From: Acidobacteriaceae bacterium
Lineage (GTDB): Bacteria > Acidobacteriota > Terriglobia > Terriglobales > Acidobacteriaceae
DNA length: 64,000 bases
Direction: 5' to 3'
Assembly (NCBI GenBank): GCA_003134815.1
Contig: PLCO01000033.1
Coordinates: forward strand, 1 to 64,000
Position numbers and translations under genes: made by a program. The first letter of the stretch is position 1; every line of letters begins with the position of its first letter. Positions 26,776 through 35,835 of this stretch are shown here, in pieces. The notes beneath the pieces were generated by a model. The model was given only the letters and a program-made list of their open reading frames with translations. It was not told the origin of the DNA and did not search any database.

Positions 26776-26819
26776 AAAAAGGCCACGTCGCTCCTTTCAA
26801 GGTGCAACGTGGCCTTTTT
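26776..26819. terminator. Bidirectional rho-independent terminator
   Basis: A 13-bp perfect inverted repeat, AAAAAGGCCACGT (26776-26788) with ACGTGGCCTTTTT (26807-26819), with an 18-base loop. A run of A on the left and T on the right lets it terminate both the UpxY gene and the convergent exopolysaccharide operon. Confidence 0.9.
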
Positions 26820-26931
26820 GTCCAGGACAACTATTTATCGGACTTCTTGGCGATGAGCGTCTTTCGCTTTAGTGTTTTCGGGATTCTCGGAGCGGCATTA
26901 TGTGTTTCAGCAGACCGGCGTGATGAAGAGA

Positions 26932-28767
26932 TTAATCGTGGCTCCCCGCGACTGGTCTGTCGCCGGTGAACTCGGGTACGGTCGCAAACGTATCTTGTCC
27001 GATTCCCTCTCGCTGAAAGACCTTGAGCACCGTCAAACCAAGAATCCTGACGTCGAGCCACAGGCTGCGATGATCAACGTACCAGACGTCGAGAATGAGC
27101 TTCACTTCCCAAGTGAGCTCGTTTCGGCCGTTGACCTGAGCCCATCCGGTCATTCCGGGCTTTACTTCGTGCCGGCGGCTCCGGCACGAGTGGTCGGGCG
27201 GCAGGTATTCATGCAGCAGCGGACGAGGACCCACCAACGCCATGTCGTCACGGAGGACATTCCACAGTTGAGGCAGCTCATCAAGGCTCCAGGCCCGCAA
27301 GAATCGGCCGAGTCGAGTGATGCGGAGCGTGTCGTGTAAAAGCGCTCCTCGGGAATCGCAGTCGTCGGTCATCGTCCGAAATTTAAGAATCGTAAATGGC
27401 TTTTCTCTGAAGCCAATTCTGGTCTGGCGAAGTAAGACTGGATTTCCCAACCGCAACCAAATCAGGCAGGCAAGCACCAAAAAGAGCGGCGACAAGAGGC
27501 AAAGGGCCACAGCAGCGAGACTGCGATCCACGATGTTCTTGAAGATCGAGATCCGAGAGTTACCGGAATACAAGAGGGAAATCGCTCCGTCATGGGGAGA
27601 CCGTAATTGCGAGCGGTAGTAGACCAGGAGCTCGCGCCACAAATCCTCGCGGTGAAAATTCTTCTCCACCCAGCTTCGCCCCGCCGCACCCATTGTGGAG
27701 CGCAATTCTGCATCACCCAGCAGCCGGTCAAGCGCTGAGGCCAGAGCGCCAGCGTCGCCAACGGGAACATGCAAGCCGGTCTCCCCGTCCACGATTGCGT
27801 CCACGGCGCCAGTGGCATTCGTGGTCACCACAGGGACCCCAGCGTACTGAGCCTCAAGAAGAACCGTAGGAAGACCCTCGCGATAAGTAGGCAGGGCCAT
27901 CACATCCATCGCCGGATAGAAGTGCTCTACGTTGTCAACGAATCCGGTATGAATAACGGCAGAGTCGGCCCCGATTCGCGCCCTCAGTTCTTCGGGAACA
28001 GGATCACCGGTCTCAAAATCGCCCACGAGCAGCAGCCGCAAATCAGGATACCGGCTCTGCAGCCGCGTGAAAGCCTCGTATAGTTCTCGAATCCCCTTGT
28101 CGCGCGTCAAACGCCCGACAAAGCCGATCACTGGAGCCTCGGCCGGAATGCGAAGTTCGCATCGCGCCTGCTTTGCTTCGAATTTGGCTTGCGCCCCGGC
28201 TGTATACCGCTCCATTGCGATGCCGTCGGCTGAGCCGTTGCCAATCACCGTGCAGCGAGCCGCGGGCGCTAGCTTTAGCGCGACCGTACGCGCAAGCAAA
28301 CTTGGGCTCACGCAGCGAACACTCTCGGCCGCGTGACATGCAGTCCACTCCGCGGCCATGAGGATCCAGCGCTTAATCCCGGTCGTCGTCTCCAGCCGTA
28401 AGCCATGCAGAAAGTACTGCACATGGGGCACGGCAGCGAGACGCGCGGCAACGGTGCCCAGCAAGCCTGCTTTCGGAGTACTGGCCACAACCACGTCGGG
28501 CCGGATACGCCGAAACAGCCGCCACAAGCGCCACAGAGAAACCAAATCGCGCGCAGGAGAGATCTCGCGCTCCATGGGCACGGTCCAGGGCGTAATCCCT
28601 TTCCGACGCATCGCTTCAAGGCGCGGTCCAGGGCTGCAAATTGCATCCACGTCAAATCCGTTGGCGGCCAGGAATACGCTCTGCCCCTCAAAGAGATTCA
28701 CCGCCATGTCGGAGGTGCCCACGTAGGCGATGCGCGGGCCTGGCCTGTTCCGGACGAAGCTGCTCAT
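26932..28767 (-). CDS. GT4 glycosyltransferase fused to a polyprenyl-phosphate phosphoglycosyltransferase
   Basis: 611 residues with two enzymes in one chain. Residues about 10-395 form a GT-B glycosyltransferase of family 4 (GFVGRLTRDKGIRELYEAF; the donor-binding EGLPTVLLEAQYAGVPVVTT). Residues about 410-600 form a monotopic phosphoglycosyltransferase of the PglC/WcaJ-C type: re-entrant hydrophobic helix (RSLAAVALCLLSPLFLVLACL), FTILKFRTM, the catalytic Asp-Glu pair in SLDELPQLWNV, VGPRPLL and KPGMTGWAQVNGRN. The second domain would attach a sugar-1-phosphate to undecaprenyl phosphate and the first could add the second sugar, so one protein could start the repeat unit. It overlaps the upstream GT2 gene by four bases and is the last gene of the operon. 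Donor sugars cannot be read from sequence. Confidence 0.9.
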   Translation of the reverse strand: MSSFVRNRPGPRIAYVGTSDMAVNLFEGQSVFLAANGFDVDAICSPGPRLEAMRRKGITPWTVPMEREISPARDLVSLWRLWRLFRRIRPDVVVASTPKAGLLGTVAARLAAVPHVQYFLHGLRLETTTGIKRWILMAAEWTACHAAESVRCVSPSLLARTVALKLAPAARCTVIGNGSADGIAMERYTAGAQAKFEAKQARCELRIPAEAPVIGFVGRLTRDKGIRELYEAFTRLQSRYPDLRLLLVGDFETGDPVPEELRARIGADSAVIHTGFVDNVEHFYPAMDVMALPTYREGLPTVLLEAQYAGVPVVTTNATGAVDAIVDGETGLHVPVGDAGALASALDRLLGDAELRSTMGAAGRSWVEKNFHREDLWRELLVYYRSQLRSPHDGAISLLYSGNSRISIFKNIVDRSLAAVALCLLSPLFLVLACLIWLRLGNPVLLRQTRIGFREKPFTILKFRTMTDDCDSRGALLHDTLRITRLGRFLRAWSLDELPQLWNVLRDDMALVGPRPLLHEYLPPDHSCRSRRHEVKPGMTGWAQVNGRNELTWEVKLILDVWYVDHRSLWLDVRILGLTVLKVFQREGIGQDTFATVPEFTGDRPVAGSHD

Positions 28768-29729
28768 GCGGGAGCGTTCTCTCTCTCTTTCGTGTACGAC
28801 AGCGCGCCCACGGATGAATGCAGTTTCCGCTCGACCGGTTCAGAAATCCCGAAAATCTCCTCAACCTTTGAGGCAACTGTCCCGTGGGCCCATTGAAATT
28901 CTTTGAATTCTTCAGACGTAGGGGGTCGAAAACGACGCCGCACGAGCCAGTCGGAGCAGTTAAGTGAGAATGCCCCGCGATGCACCACAGACTTGGCAAA
29001 CACTTTGAGATTGTTAGCTCTGCACTGTAGCGGGAACTTCGCACGGTGCTTCTGGAAAGATTGACGGGCAAAGTGGCTTCCATCCATGAGCTTCTGCAGG
29101 GTGACCGCAGAGTATTCGTTATATGCGTAGAGGTTTCGATTAAGAATGGCGTATCCGTGGTTAAGAATGATTCGCATCAAAAAGTCCATATCCTCAACGA
29201 TCGGGAGCTTCGGATCGAACTTGCAGAGTTTGGCAACTCGCATCCGGATCATTGATGCCGCAAAGGGAAAAGGTGGCGTCCGGAGTCGGGTGATTGGTGG
29301 AAGCACCCGCGAGTTATCGTCTCCGACATTTCCCCGGACGCCGGTCAAATCCCCGGCCCCGTCCAGAATTGCCATTCCCGCGCTCACAATTGCGGCTTCT
29401 GGCTCGGCCTCAAGGAAATCCTGTTCGGTCTTGCATCGCCATGGATACATCCAATCGTCCGCATCAAGCATGCAGAGGTACTCGCCCTGCGCCCGCTCCA
29501 GAGCGAATTGGCGCGCTGCTCCGCGTCCTCGATTTGTGGCGAACCGAAATGCTCGAATTCGCGTGTCGCCCAAGCCAGTCGCAATGGCGGACGAGCCATC
29601 AGTCGATCCATCGTCGACGAAAATGCATTCCCAGTCGTCCGAGGTTTGTGCCAGCAGGGACCCCAAAGCCCACGGGAGAGTTGGTGCTGCGTTGTAGCAC
29701 ACCATCATTACCGAGACTGCGGGTCTCAC
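28764..29729 (-). CDS. GT2-family glycosyltransferase
   Basis: 321 residues with a GT-A fold. The N-terminal domain shows VSVMMVCYNAAPTLPWALGSL, the nucleotide-binding FVDDGSTDGS, RGRGAARQFALE and the DxD-type metal site LDADDWMYP (about residue 92). The C-terminal hundred residues are less conserved and probably set acceptor specificity. It would add a sugar from an activated donor to the growing lipid-linked repeat unit on the cytoplasmic face. It sits between the polymerase gene (121 bases upstream) and the GT4-phosphoglycosyltransferase gene, which it overlaps by ATGA. Confidence 0.88.
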   Translation of the reverse strand: MRPAVSVMMVCYNAAPTLPWALGSLLAQTSDDWECIFVDDGSTDGSSAIATGLGDTRIRAFRFATNRGRGAARQFALERAQGEYLCMLDADDWMYPWRCKTEQDFLEAEPEAAIVSAGMAILDGAGDLTGVRGNVGDDNSRVLPPITRLRTPPFPFAASMIRMRVAKLCKFDPKLPIVEDMDFLMRIILNHGYAILNRNLYAYNEYSAVTLQKLMDGSHFARQSFQKHRAKFPLQCRANNLKVFAKSVVHRGAFSLNCSDWLVRRRFRPPTSEEFKEFQWAHGTVASKVEEIFGISEPVERKLHSSVGALSYTKERENAPA

Positions 29730-29850
29730 TTTGCCCCCAGTGCTGGCATTCCCTGTGACCCCGGCGCGCTGACAAATCGGCTCCGCCCGTGGGCAATGAA
29801 CATCGGATTCTCATTCATGGGATTTGTCTGGCCTTCCCTTCGTTAGCCTG

Positions 29851-31155
29851 CTATTCCGCGCGAAGAATCGGACGGTTGCTCGGGCTGAACTGGGCCGGGC
29901 TCAAAGCCAGAGATTCGGAGGGAGGAGCGAACCACACCTTCACGAACTGCGGGCGCGAGAAACTCGTGCGACACGCGGCGATCATGGCCATTACGAGCCA
30001 CCAGTGCCGCTGGTAGAACACTTCAATTCCCGCCGAGACGCCGAGCATGCCTGCGTGAGCGACGGCAAGGGCAACGATGAGACCTCGTTGAGCTCCTCTG
30101 GAGGAGCGGATGATGGGAATCGCTACTTTGAAGTACCACATTGTCAAGCCGATGACCACAATTGCGCCAACAACACCACACTCCGAAAGAAACCAAAGGT
30201 AGGTGTTATGAATGATGGATCCGTGTTCAAAGAGGAATGTGCCCAGGCCGGTGCCCAGGATGGGGTGGGAGAGAAAACCGCCAAGGGCAACTCCTCCGGA
30301 ATCGATCCGCGATTGGATTGTTTCGGGCCTGATCGACATAGCATAGAAATAGTCGAGGCCTTTATATGCCATGTAAACCAGCAACGTCAGACCAGTCCCG
30401 GCGATAACGACGGCCAACTTCAGACTATGTAAGGGCCGCACGGTGGCGAGGAAAACGAGGGCCGCCGCTAACCCGATCCACGCGCTGCGAGAAAACGTCA
30501 AAACCAGCCCAGCCATAAGCGATGCGCTGATCAAAGGACCTGCAATGCCGCGGAACAACGGCGCTTTGAGCAATGCTGTCACCGCCTGCAGCGCCAATGC
30601 CGTCAGCACGAGCCCTCCGAAGGCGTTCGGGTCGATCAGGAACCCGGCTACCCGCTCGCCGGCGTCATAGTTCAGCCGCGGCATTATGCTCTCCAACGGC
30701 GGCCAGAAAAATCCGGCGATAGCGAGGATGTTCAGGGCGCAAACTGAGGCGACGAATGTGCGTGCGAGCGAGCGAACGGCTGCGGCCGATGACATTTCGC
30801 TTGAAAGCACGCCATAGCTGACCAGCAGCCAGAGAACTCCCAGGAGCTTGTTAACGACGACGTAAGACGTCAGTTCTCCATTCTGTTCAAAACCGACCCA
30901 CGCAGAGAGGATCATCATGGGCAGGAGAGCGGCATGCCAGATGCTCCATGCGCCTTTTCGGAACTGAAGACGACTCGATTGGAAGAGAAGGTAGGCCAAA
31001 AGAAAAAGATCGGACGGCGCGAAATTAAAACCCTCAACGATTTGAAATTGGACCGGCAGGAAAATGACATACAGCGTCAGCAGGAGTGGCACAGCCCCGC
31101 GGCGGGGACTGTTCTCAAGGCTTGTGGGAAAGTAATCGCGTGCTTGAGGTCGCAT
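29851..31155 (-). CDS. O-antigen polymerase/ligase-family membrane protein (Wzy-like)
   Basis: 434 residues with about eleven hydrophobic helices and the O-antigen ligase/Wzy pattern: a large periplasmic loop near residues 275-330 containing GGFLSHPILGTGLGTFLFEHGSIIHNTYLWFLSECG, in pieces HPILGTGLGTF and HNTYLWFLSE, which matches the ligase-superfamily signature (G-x-G-x-x-x-F, then a histidine-led N-x-Y/F-L motif). It probably polymerises repeat units on the periplasmic side. Its ATG overlaps the stop of the flippase-methyltransferase gene by one base (TAATG), a strong coupling sign. Wzy and WaaL-type ligases cannot be separated by sequence alone; operon position favours Wzy. Confidence 0.82.
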   Translation of the reverse strand: MRPQARDYFPTSLENSPRRGAVPLLLTLYVIFLPVQFQIVEGFNFAPSDLFLLAYLLFQSSRLQFRKGAWSIWHAALLPMMILSAWVGFEQNGELTSYVVVNKLLGVLWLLVSYGVLSSEMSSAAAVRSLARTFVASVCALNILAIAGFFWPPLESIMPRLNYDAGERVAGFLIDPNAFGGLVLTALALQAVTALLKAPLFRGIAGPLISASLMAGLVLTFSRSAWIGLAAALVFLATVRPLHSLKLAVVIAGTGLTLLVYMAYKGLDYFYAMSIRPETIQSRIDSGGVALGGFLSHPILGTGLGTFLFEHGSIIHNTYLWFLSECGVVGAIVVIGLTMWYFKVAIPIIRSSRGAQRGLIVALAVAHAGMLGVSAGIEVFYQRHWWLVMAMIAACRTSFSRPQFVKVWFAPPSESLALSPAQFSPSNRPILRAE

Positions 31156-33392
31156 TATTCGTGGACCGGATGCCGAGACAGGAGCGTGCGGGGCGACGGT
31201 ATTTCGGCCTCATGTCCCCGGCGCATCGGTGTTTGAGGAATTGAAAACGTTGGCAAGTGCCGATGGGCAACTTCGTCTCGGGAGCTTGTCGCCGAACGCT
31301 TGCGTAAGATAAGAAGCGAATCGCTAATCATTGGGATTCCGGCGGCAACTAAGATCGGCCTAAGCTCGCGCTCGATTTCCCGCAGGATTGGAACCCTCTT
31401 GTAGTAATCGTGCCCGATGAATCCTGTATGACGTACGACGTCAAATCCCAGCCCTCTGTATTTCGAGTTCAAAGCTTTCGAGGGTGCGCCACACATCGCG
31501 TAGTAAGTGGGGAACTTCTTCTGGCATCCATTTAAGTCTCGCTTGGGTTGAGCGACTCGAATCAAGATATTGGAGACCCAACCAGGCATGAGGCGGTTAA
31601 TCATAAGCGGGAGGTTGTTAGATGAAGCAAAAAAGTGTATTGCATATCCATCCGGCTTCAATGAGGCATGGATGTTTCGGTGGACGCGAAGTGGATCTGG
31701 CGCATGCTCCAGAAACATATGCGAAAATACGAGGTCAAAGCGTTCCTCGCCTACCCTACTGAGGAAGTAATCTAAGGGTGCAGCGACATCCACTTGAATT
31801 TTCTTGTAGTAACCTGGCGCCTTGTCCAGCTCCGTTTCGGAAATGTCAAGAAGTGAATAATCGACTTCACTCTCCTCGATAAACGCGCGGTCGAGCAGCG
31901 GGTTTGCTCCGCCGCCGATGTCGGCCACGGTCTTTCGATGCAGGGTCGTTATTTGCTGCTTTAGAAGGGCCGACCCGCTTTCCCAGCCCGGGAAATTCTC
32001 GAATACATCCAGACGCGGGCCCTCCTCAGCAGGCATAGGGGTCGAGCCGAGCGAGGCTCGCAAAACGGGTCGCAAGACAAAGAGAGAGCCTACCAGTTGA
32101 GTTGCCGCCGCAAGAATGATTGCGAATGCTGCTCCCGTGAGGCCGTGAGCCGGGACCCAGAAGAAGCACGCGGCAGCCGACACCAGCATTACAGCCGTAA
32201 ACAACGCCGGCTGTGGATTGAAGATTCGCGCCGCGGTCATGGCGTTGGCCAGGATCGCCGTTACGCAATAGATGCCGGCCGCGATCATGAGGAGCGTGAA
32301 TACACCTGAGTAGCTTTCGTAGTCAGCCCGGTAAAGCAAACGAAGAACCAGCTTGCCGGCCAGAACCGCAACCAGGAGGCCCGCGACGCCCGGAACTGCG
32401 GCGGCCCCGCAAAGCCTGAGCAGGAGAGAGCGAAATGCCCGGAGTTCGCCCGATGCGTAGAGCGAGGCGAGCCTTGGCGTTGCGGACTGGCCGACAGCGT
32501 TGGTGACGAGGTTTCCGGCAACCATGAGGTAAGCGATGGCTGCGAAGAAACCCAGGGCGCGCGTGCCGGCGTAATGCTCAATGAAGTAACGAGGCACGTT
32601 CAAGATGAGAGAACCGAGCGTCGCCGTGATTCCCAAGGGAATTGAGAGTCGCGTGAGGCGCAGCAACGTGTCCCGAGTGAAGCGGGGAACGGATGGGTGA
32701 TGGCCTGCAGGCAAGGGGCCCGTCGAGCCCGTGCGGGCGAATCTGCGCGCAAGCGAGAAGTCGTATGTGATCAACACCAGGCTCCAGGCCATCGCCAATG
32801 CAGCAGCGCCCATGACCAGTGAGCGCGTGAGGGCTATGGTAATGGCGAAGGCCGCGAGCGAGATGAGGCCCTTCAGCATCATCGAGCGTGCGATGAGGTC
32901 CATTCGTTCATGCCACTGAACGAGGCCATAGACAGCGTCGCTGATCGATTCAGAGCCCTTGGCAAAACCGACCATGACGATCACGGCTGCGATCCAGAAC
33001 GGGTAATGAAACCAGGCGGCAAGGCCGACGATGACGGCGAGGGCCAATGCCGTAGAAAGGATTCTGAGGCCCAGATAATCGGCGAAGGCGAACTGATGGG
33101 ACCTATCTGTCGCCTGAACTGCTCGAAGTTGAAGGCTCGTGAACATGAACACCGGAGCAGTAACGGCGAGCGCAAGCGCGAAACGGCCAACCATTTCGGG
33201 GGAGCCCAGCTTTGCTAATACGACGAGCATGCCCCACTGGCATGCGGCATAAAACACGTTTCCGGCGAAGGTCCAGGAGACGTTGAGCCGCAGTGAGCGC
33301 TCAGCAGCGAGCGGCGCGCCGCCTCGATCCGGTTGTTCCGGACGAGGTTGCGCGTGGGGTTGCGCAAGCGGCAAGATTCCAGGCAATGACAT
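31155..33392 (-). CDS. Wzx-type flippase fused to a SAM-dependent methyltransferase
   Basis: 745 residues in one uninterrupted frame. Residues about 35-445 are a polysaccharide-transporter (MOP/Wzx) membrane domain with twelve or more helices (FAGNVFYAACQWGMLVVLAK at the start; late helices around AAACFFWVPAHGLTGAAFAI). After a linker (about 450-485) comes a class I methyltransferase: VADIGGGANPLL is the SAM glycine loop (about 490), YSLLDISETEL the acidic loop, FDLVFSHMFLEHAPDPLRVHRNIHASLKPDGYA, in pieces DLVFSHMFLEHAPDP and LKPDGY, the motif IV region. The N-terminal half should move lipid-linked repeat units to the periplasm; the soluble half could methylate a sugar before export. I do not know this fusion from standard loci. 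Start ATG 33392; no frameshift or internal start suggests two genes. Confidence 0.85.
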   Translation of the reverse strand: MSLPGILPLAQPHAQPRPEQPDRGGAPLAAERSLRLNVSWTFAGNVFYAACQWGMLVVLAKLGSPEMVGRFALALAVTAPVFMFTSLQLRAVQATDRSHQFAFADYLGLRILSTALALAVIVGLAAWFHYPFWIAAVIVMVGFAKGSESISDAVYGLVQWHERMDLIARSMMLKGLISLAAFAITIALTRSLVMGAAALAMAWSLVLITYDFSLARRFARTGSTGPLPAGHHPSVPRFTRDTLLRLTRLSIPLGITATLGSLILNVPRYFIEHYAGTRALGFFAAIAYLMVAGNLVTNAVGQSATPRLASLYASGELRAFRSLLLRLCGAAAVPGVAGLLVAVLAGKLVLRLLYRADYESYSGVFTLLMIAAGIYCVTAILANAMTAARIFNPQPALFTAVMLVSAAACFFWVPAHGLTGAAFAIILAAATQLVGSLFVLRPVLRASLGSTPMPAEEGPRLDVFENFPGWESGSALLKQQITTLHRKTVADIGGGANPLLDRAFIEESEVDYSLLDISETELDKAPGYYKKIQVDVAAPLDYFLSRVGEERFDLVFSHMFLEHAPDPLRVHRNIHASLKPDGYAIHFFASSNNLPLMINRLMPGWVSNILIRVAQPKRDLNGCQKKFPTYYAMCGAPSKALNSKYRGLGFDVVRHTGFIGHDYYKRVPILREIERELRPILVAAGIPMISDSLLILRKRSATSSRDEVAHRHLPTFSIPQTPMRRGHEAEIPSPRTLLSRHPVHE

Positions 33393-33540
33393 TGGGAGTT
33401 AGTTCGATGCGGCGCAGCTTTGCGGCAGGGGCGGCTGATTCGCAGGGCCGGGCTGATTTGGAAGGCCGCTCAAGGCCGGGCCGGTCAGGGCCGGTCAGGG
33501 CGGCTCCACCCAAGGCGTTCGTGCTTAGGCCTGTTGAAGC

Positions 33541-35817
33541 TCAGTTGAGTGGCGTCGCAGACTTGTAATACTTTGCATAATGCTTGTCGTAGTAGCCGGA
33601 GTACTGGTACGAGTTGGCTGAGGTGTCGTGGTTTACCCGATTGAGGACGACGCCGACAATGTTTGCACGCAGACGGCGCAGGGCTGCGATCACCTCGGCG
33701 ACGGCACGGCGCTTGGTCTCTCCAGCGCGGCCGACAAGAAGCACGCCATCGGCAGCGGCAGCCATCTGAAGGCACTCAGCGAAGCCCAGGAGCGGGGGCG
33801 AGTCCAGGATCACCAGGTCGTAATCCTTGGCAAATTCGTCGAGCAGAGTGGAAAGCCGTGGACCGATCAAGTCGGCAGCGCGGTGAGAGCCCAGACCCGC
33901 AGGAATAAGGCTCAGGTTGGTCGTACCCTCGATTGGAATGACCACTTCCTCCCAGGAGAGTTCGCCGGTAAGAACGTTGGAGAGCCCCGTGTGAGGGTCG
34001 AGGCCGAATTTGGAGTGAAGGCTGGGGTGCCGCAAATCGCCATCGACAAGGAGGGTCTTTTTGCCCCGGTCAGCATTGGCCATGGCAAGGTGAGCCGCAA
34101 GCGTCGTCTTGCCCTCGCCCGGAGTAGCGCTGGTAAGAACGATGGAATGAAGACGGCGCTCGAAGTCTGACAGGAGAATAGTGTTGCGAAGAGTGCGTAT
34201 CGCTTCGTCGAAGCTGGAGACGCCACGGTAATAGCCCTTGCGGTGCCCGTTATGGCCGTTTCCGTTATGGCCGTTACCATTTTGGCCATTCCCGGGCACG
34301 AGCACTGCTGAAGCAACTTCAGGCGCAGTCCTTGGTAACTGAGCTCCGGCGCGATCAACGGGTATCGTGGCGATGACGTCCGCGCCGAGGAACCGGCTGG
34401 CCTCCTCGGGATCGCGAAGAGTGGTATCGAGCGAGTCAAGGACGATGGCGCCGCCGACCGCCAACAGCGTGGAGAACAGGAACGCCAGCACGAGATTGAG
34501 CGGCATGTTGGGAAAGACAGGCTTCAAGGAAGGCCTCGCAACATCGGCGATGCGAATATTGTTGTTCTGAAAGCCGGCGTTGATGTCCGCCTCATGAATC
34601 TTCTTAATCAGCTCGTCGTAGAGCGCTTTATCCGCATCGGCTTCTTGCTTCAATTGCTGATACTGAAAGGAACTGGCATTGACGCGATCCCACTCGGCCT
34701 TGGTCTGGTTGACGGCCGCCTGAAGCATCTGCTCGCGGTTCAGGCTCTCCTGGTACTGAGTCTGCACTCTTTCGGCAATGCTTTGCCGCGTGTCATCGAA
34801 CTGTTTTTCGACCTCAGCCAATTCGGAAGCGGCTTTGCGATACTCGGGGTGACTGGTGCCATAGGTGGCCTTTACCAATGCGAAGTGTTGGCGCGCCTGA
34901 TCCAACGTGTCGTACAGCTTGATCAACGTATCTCCCTGAGTGGATGCCTCGGCGGCTTCCAGGGAGCCGGACTTAATTGCGTTCCATGCCGCTTCAGCGC
35001 GAACACGATCGGTTTGTGCGGTGGTGTAGTCGGTGTTCAACTGAAGGAGCCGCGCCGACAAAATGTTGGTTTTCTCTTCTGGATTGATGACGTCGAGGTC
35101 CTTTTCGAACTGAGCCAGCGCCAAATTCGATTGCTCCATTTTTGCCTTCAGCTCATCGAGTTGCTTCTCCATGAACGTCGACATGCCGGCTGCCGAACGA
35201 ATGCGGAGATCGTAGGTTTGGAGCAGATAGGAGTTGGCGATTGCATTGGCCACGTCCGCGGCAAGATGCGCATCCGGGGAGCGATAGCTGATAAGGAGAA
35301 GATAGGTATTCGGCGAACGGGTCACTCTTAACCGCTTGAGGGTGATCGGCGCTGACGCCAGAAGCTGCTCGCGTTCGGTGGAAGCACTGCTCGTCTGGCC
35401 TTCCAGGTCGAGGAGATGGTATTGTTCAGCGACGGGCCGGAGGACCGCGTCGGATTGAATCAGCTTGATCTGCGTAGCGAGGAATTGATCGGCGTCGTTC
35501 GGGGCTACGAGTCGGGTCGAGTCCTCACCCACTACTTCCGAGGGCGCCTGACGGTCCACATTCACAGTTGCGGTCGATTGATAAATCGGCTGCATTCTGG
35601 CGGACACTACAAAGGTCGCAAGCACGCATGTCGCGATCACTGCAACGATCTTCCAGACGTGCCGGCGGAAAATCCAGAGATAGTGCGACAATGGCACCGC
35701 GGGGGCAGTTGCTTCAACTTCCTCATGCAGGGTAATGGGAGCATAGTAAGCCGGCTGCGTGCCGCGACTCGACAGGTCGGGGTGTAGAACTTCTGTCAAA
35801 TTCAATTGTTTAGGCAT
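33541..35817 (-). CDS. wzc: Polysaccharide co-polymerase with tyrosine autokinase domain (Wzc/BY-kinase)
   Basis: 758 residues. N-terminal Wzz domain with membrane helix near 52-70 (WKIVAVIATCVLATFVVSA), a long periplasmic coiled coil (about 200-410), a GNVR region and second helix near 445-465 (LNLVLAFLFSTLLAVGGAIVL), then a cytoplasmic BY-kinase: Walker A SATPGEGKTTLAAHLA, Walker A' LLVDGDLRHPSL, Walker B LVILDSPPLLG. The C-terminus carries seven tyrosines in about twenty residues (NSYQYSGYYDKHYAKYY), the expected autophosphorylation cluster. A repeated Asn-Gly-His linker (about 515-530, NGNGHNGNGHNGH) joins the two parts. It regulates chain length and export together with the Wza-like protein encoded just upstream. 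Gap to that gene is 18 bases. Confidence 0.93.
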   Translation of the reverse strand: MPKQLNLTEVLHPDLSSRGTQPAYYAPITLHEEVEATAPAVPLSHYLWIFRRHVWKIVAVIATCVLATFVVSARMQPIYQSTATVNVDRQAPSEVVGEDSTRLVAPNDADQFLATQIKLIQSDAVLRPVAEQYHLLDLEGQTSSASTEREQLLASAPITLKRLRVTRSPNTYLLLISYRSPDAHLAADVANAIANSYLLQTYDLRIRSAAGMSTFMEKQLDELKAKMEQSNLALAQFEKDLDVINPEEKTNILSARLLQLNTDYTTAQTDRVRAEAAWNAIKSGSLEAAEASTQGDTLIKLYDTLDQARQHFALVKATYGTSHPEYRKAASELAEVEKQFDDTRQSIAERVQTQYQESLNREQMLQAAVNQTKAEWDRVNASSFQYQQLKQEADADKALYDELIKKIHEADINAGFQNNNIRIADVARPSLKPVFPNMPLNLVLAFLFSTLLAVGGAIVLDSLDTTLRDPEEASRFLGADVIATIPVDRAGAQLPRTAPEVASAVLVPGNGQNGNGHNGNGHNGHRKGYYRGVSSFDEAIRTLRNTILLSDFERRLHSIVLTSATPGEGKTTLAAHLAMANADRGKKTLLVDGDLRHPSLHSKFGLDPHTGLSNVLTGELSWEEVVIPIEGTTNLSLIPAGLGSHRAADLIGPRLSTLLDEFAKDYDLVILDSPPLLGFAECLQMAAAADGVLLVGRAGETKRRAVAEVIAALRRLRANIVGVVLNRVNHDTSANSYQYSGYYDKHYAKYYKSATPLN

Positions 35818-35835
35818 GGGTCCTCTTCAGATGGC

